Source: Leptospirillum sp.
Lineage (GTDB): Bacteria; Nitrospirota; Leptospirillia; Leptospirillales; Leptospirillaceae
Length of the DNA stretch: 5,189 nt
Assembly (NCBI GenBank): GCA_027343785.1
Contig: DAHWKF010000086.1
Location: 1 to 5,189, forward strand
Reading direction: 5' to 3'
A model generated the notes under the pieces. It worked only from the letters and a program-made list of their open reading frames with translations, was not told the origin of the DNA and did not search any database. The translations under genes and the position numbers were made by a program. Shown piece by piece: positions 5,031 through 5,189 of the stretch; within the stretch, counting starts at the first letter, position 1, and every line of letters begins with the position of its first letter.

Positions 5031-5189
5031 ATGGCCTATCGTGAGTATAAGTTTGGCACAATGATGATTGCCACCCTGTTTGTGGTGACGTTGTCCATCA
5101 CGATTTTGTTCCCGACCCTTCAGATGGCAAAGATTCCGCCAACGGCGACGGCAGTCCAGAAAGCCAAGGACTACGGATCGGAAAGCGGA
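5031..5189 (+). CDS. Membrane-anchored protein, possible CcoO-like cytochrome c, 3'-truncated
   Basis: The first 53 codons of a gene that runs off the right edge. AGGAG lies 5 nt before the ATG. The protein has a short basic N-terminus (MAYREYKFG), one hydrophobic helix at about 9-30, then an extracytoplasmic segment starting LQMAKIPPTATAVQKAKDYGSESG. A cytoplasmic N-terminus, one anchor and an early segment that would precede a heme-binding CxxCH resemble the monoheme subunit CcoO of cbb3-type oxidases, where a stretch leading to GR-x-x-Y-x-x-x-GC follows. The heme motif itself is outside the window, so this is a guess from layout. The gene would be third in the operon started at the promoter near 4329. 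A simple membrane-anchored protein of another family is equally allowed. Confidence 0.6.
   Translation, partial: MAYREYKFGTMMIATLFVVTLSITILFPTLQMAKIPPTATAVQKAKDYGSESG

Noticed and set aside
4768..5061. Minus-strand open frame of 97 codons over the third and fourth plus-strand starts
   Set aside because: It runs against two genes with good ribosome binding sites and shows no recognisable features.
1..5189. tRNA, rRNA, CRISPR arrays, insertion sequences or attachment sites
   Set aside because: No cloverleaf, spaced direct repeats, transposase-like protein or terminal inverted repeats were found; nearly all sequence is explained by genes.

Overview
The window is a gene-dense bacterial segment of roughly 50% G+C, with short intergenic gaps, clear AGGAG-type ribosome binding sites at most starts and an E. 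coli-like sigma-70 promoter. It holds the 3' end of a Pup ligase/deamidase-family gene, which points to a Pup-proteasome system. That system is usual in Actinobacteria and known in a few other lineages, including Nitrospirota such as Leptospirillum. The moderate G+C, the iron-transporter-like gene and the start of a possible membrane cytochrome gene would fit a Leptospirillum-like bacterium. This assignment is an inference and was not tested by any search.

Layout. (1) Positions 1-875, plus strand: a 5'-truncated gene of the PafA/Dop family. (2) Positions 876-3284, minus strand: a tight three-gene operon, read right to left, of a thioredoxin-like [2Fe-2S] ferredoxin, homoserine kinase (thrB) and a dihydroorotate dehydrogenase-family flavoprotein. 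The first two genes are 5 nt apart and the last two overlap by 23 nt. The operon converges on the Pup gene with no bases between the two stop codons. (3) Positions 3285-3510: an intergenic stretch with a possible extended -10 promoter for the ferredoxin operon, a perfect 12-bp palindrome at its likely transcription start, and a hairpin that may end the next gene. (4) Positions 3511-4233, minus strand: a VIT1/CCC1-family iron/manganese transporter. (5) Positions 4234-4475: a divergent control region with a near-consensus sigma-70 promoter and a second perfect 12-bp palindrome. (6) Positions 4476-5189, plus strand: an apparent operon of two very small, unrecognised membrane proteins and the first 53 codons of a membrane-anchored protein that may be a CcoO-like cytochrome c subunit.

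How the parts may work together. The Pup enzyme belongs to regulated protein degradation whose other genes must lie to the left. The ferredoxin operon couples threonine synthesis to a redox pair in which a 2Fe-2S protein could exchange electrons with the flavoprotein; this is inferred from linkage alone. The right-hand operon looks like the start of a membrane respiratory module with small accessory proteins. The least described items are those two small membrane proteins, the C8 tract through which a +1 frameshift would fuse ThrB to the flavoprotein, and the mixed PafA/Dop signature of the truncated gene.
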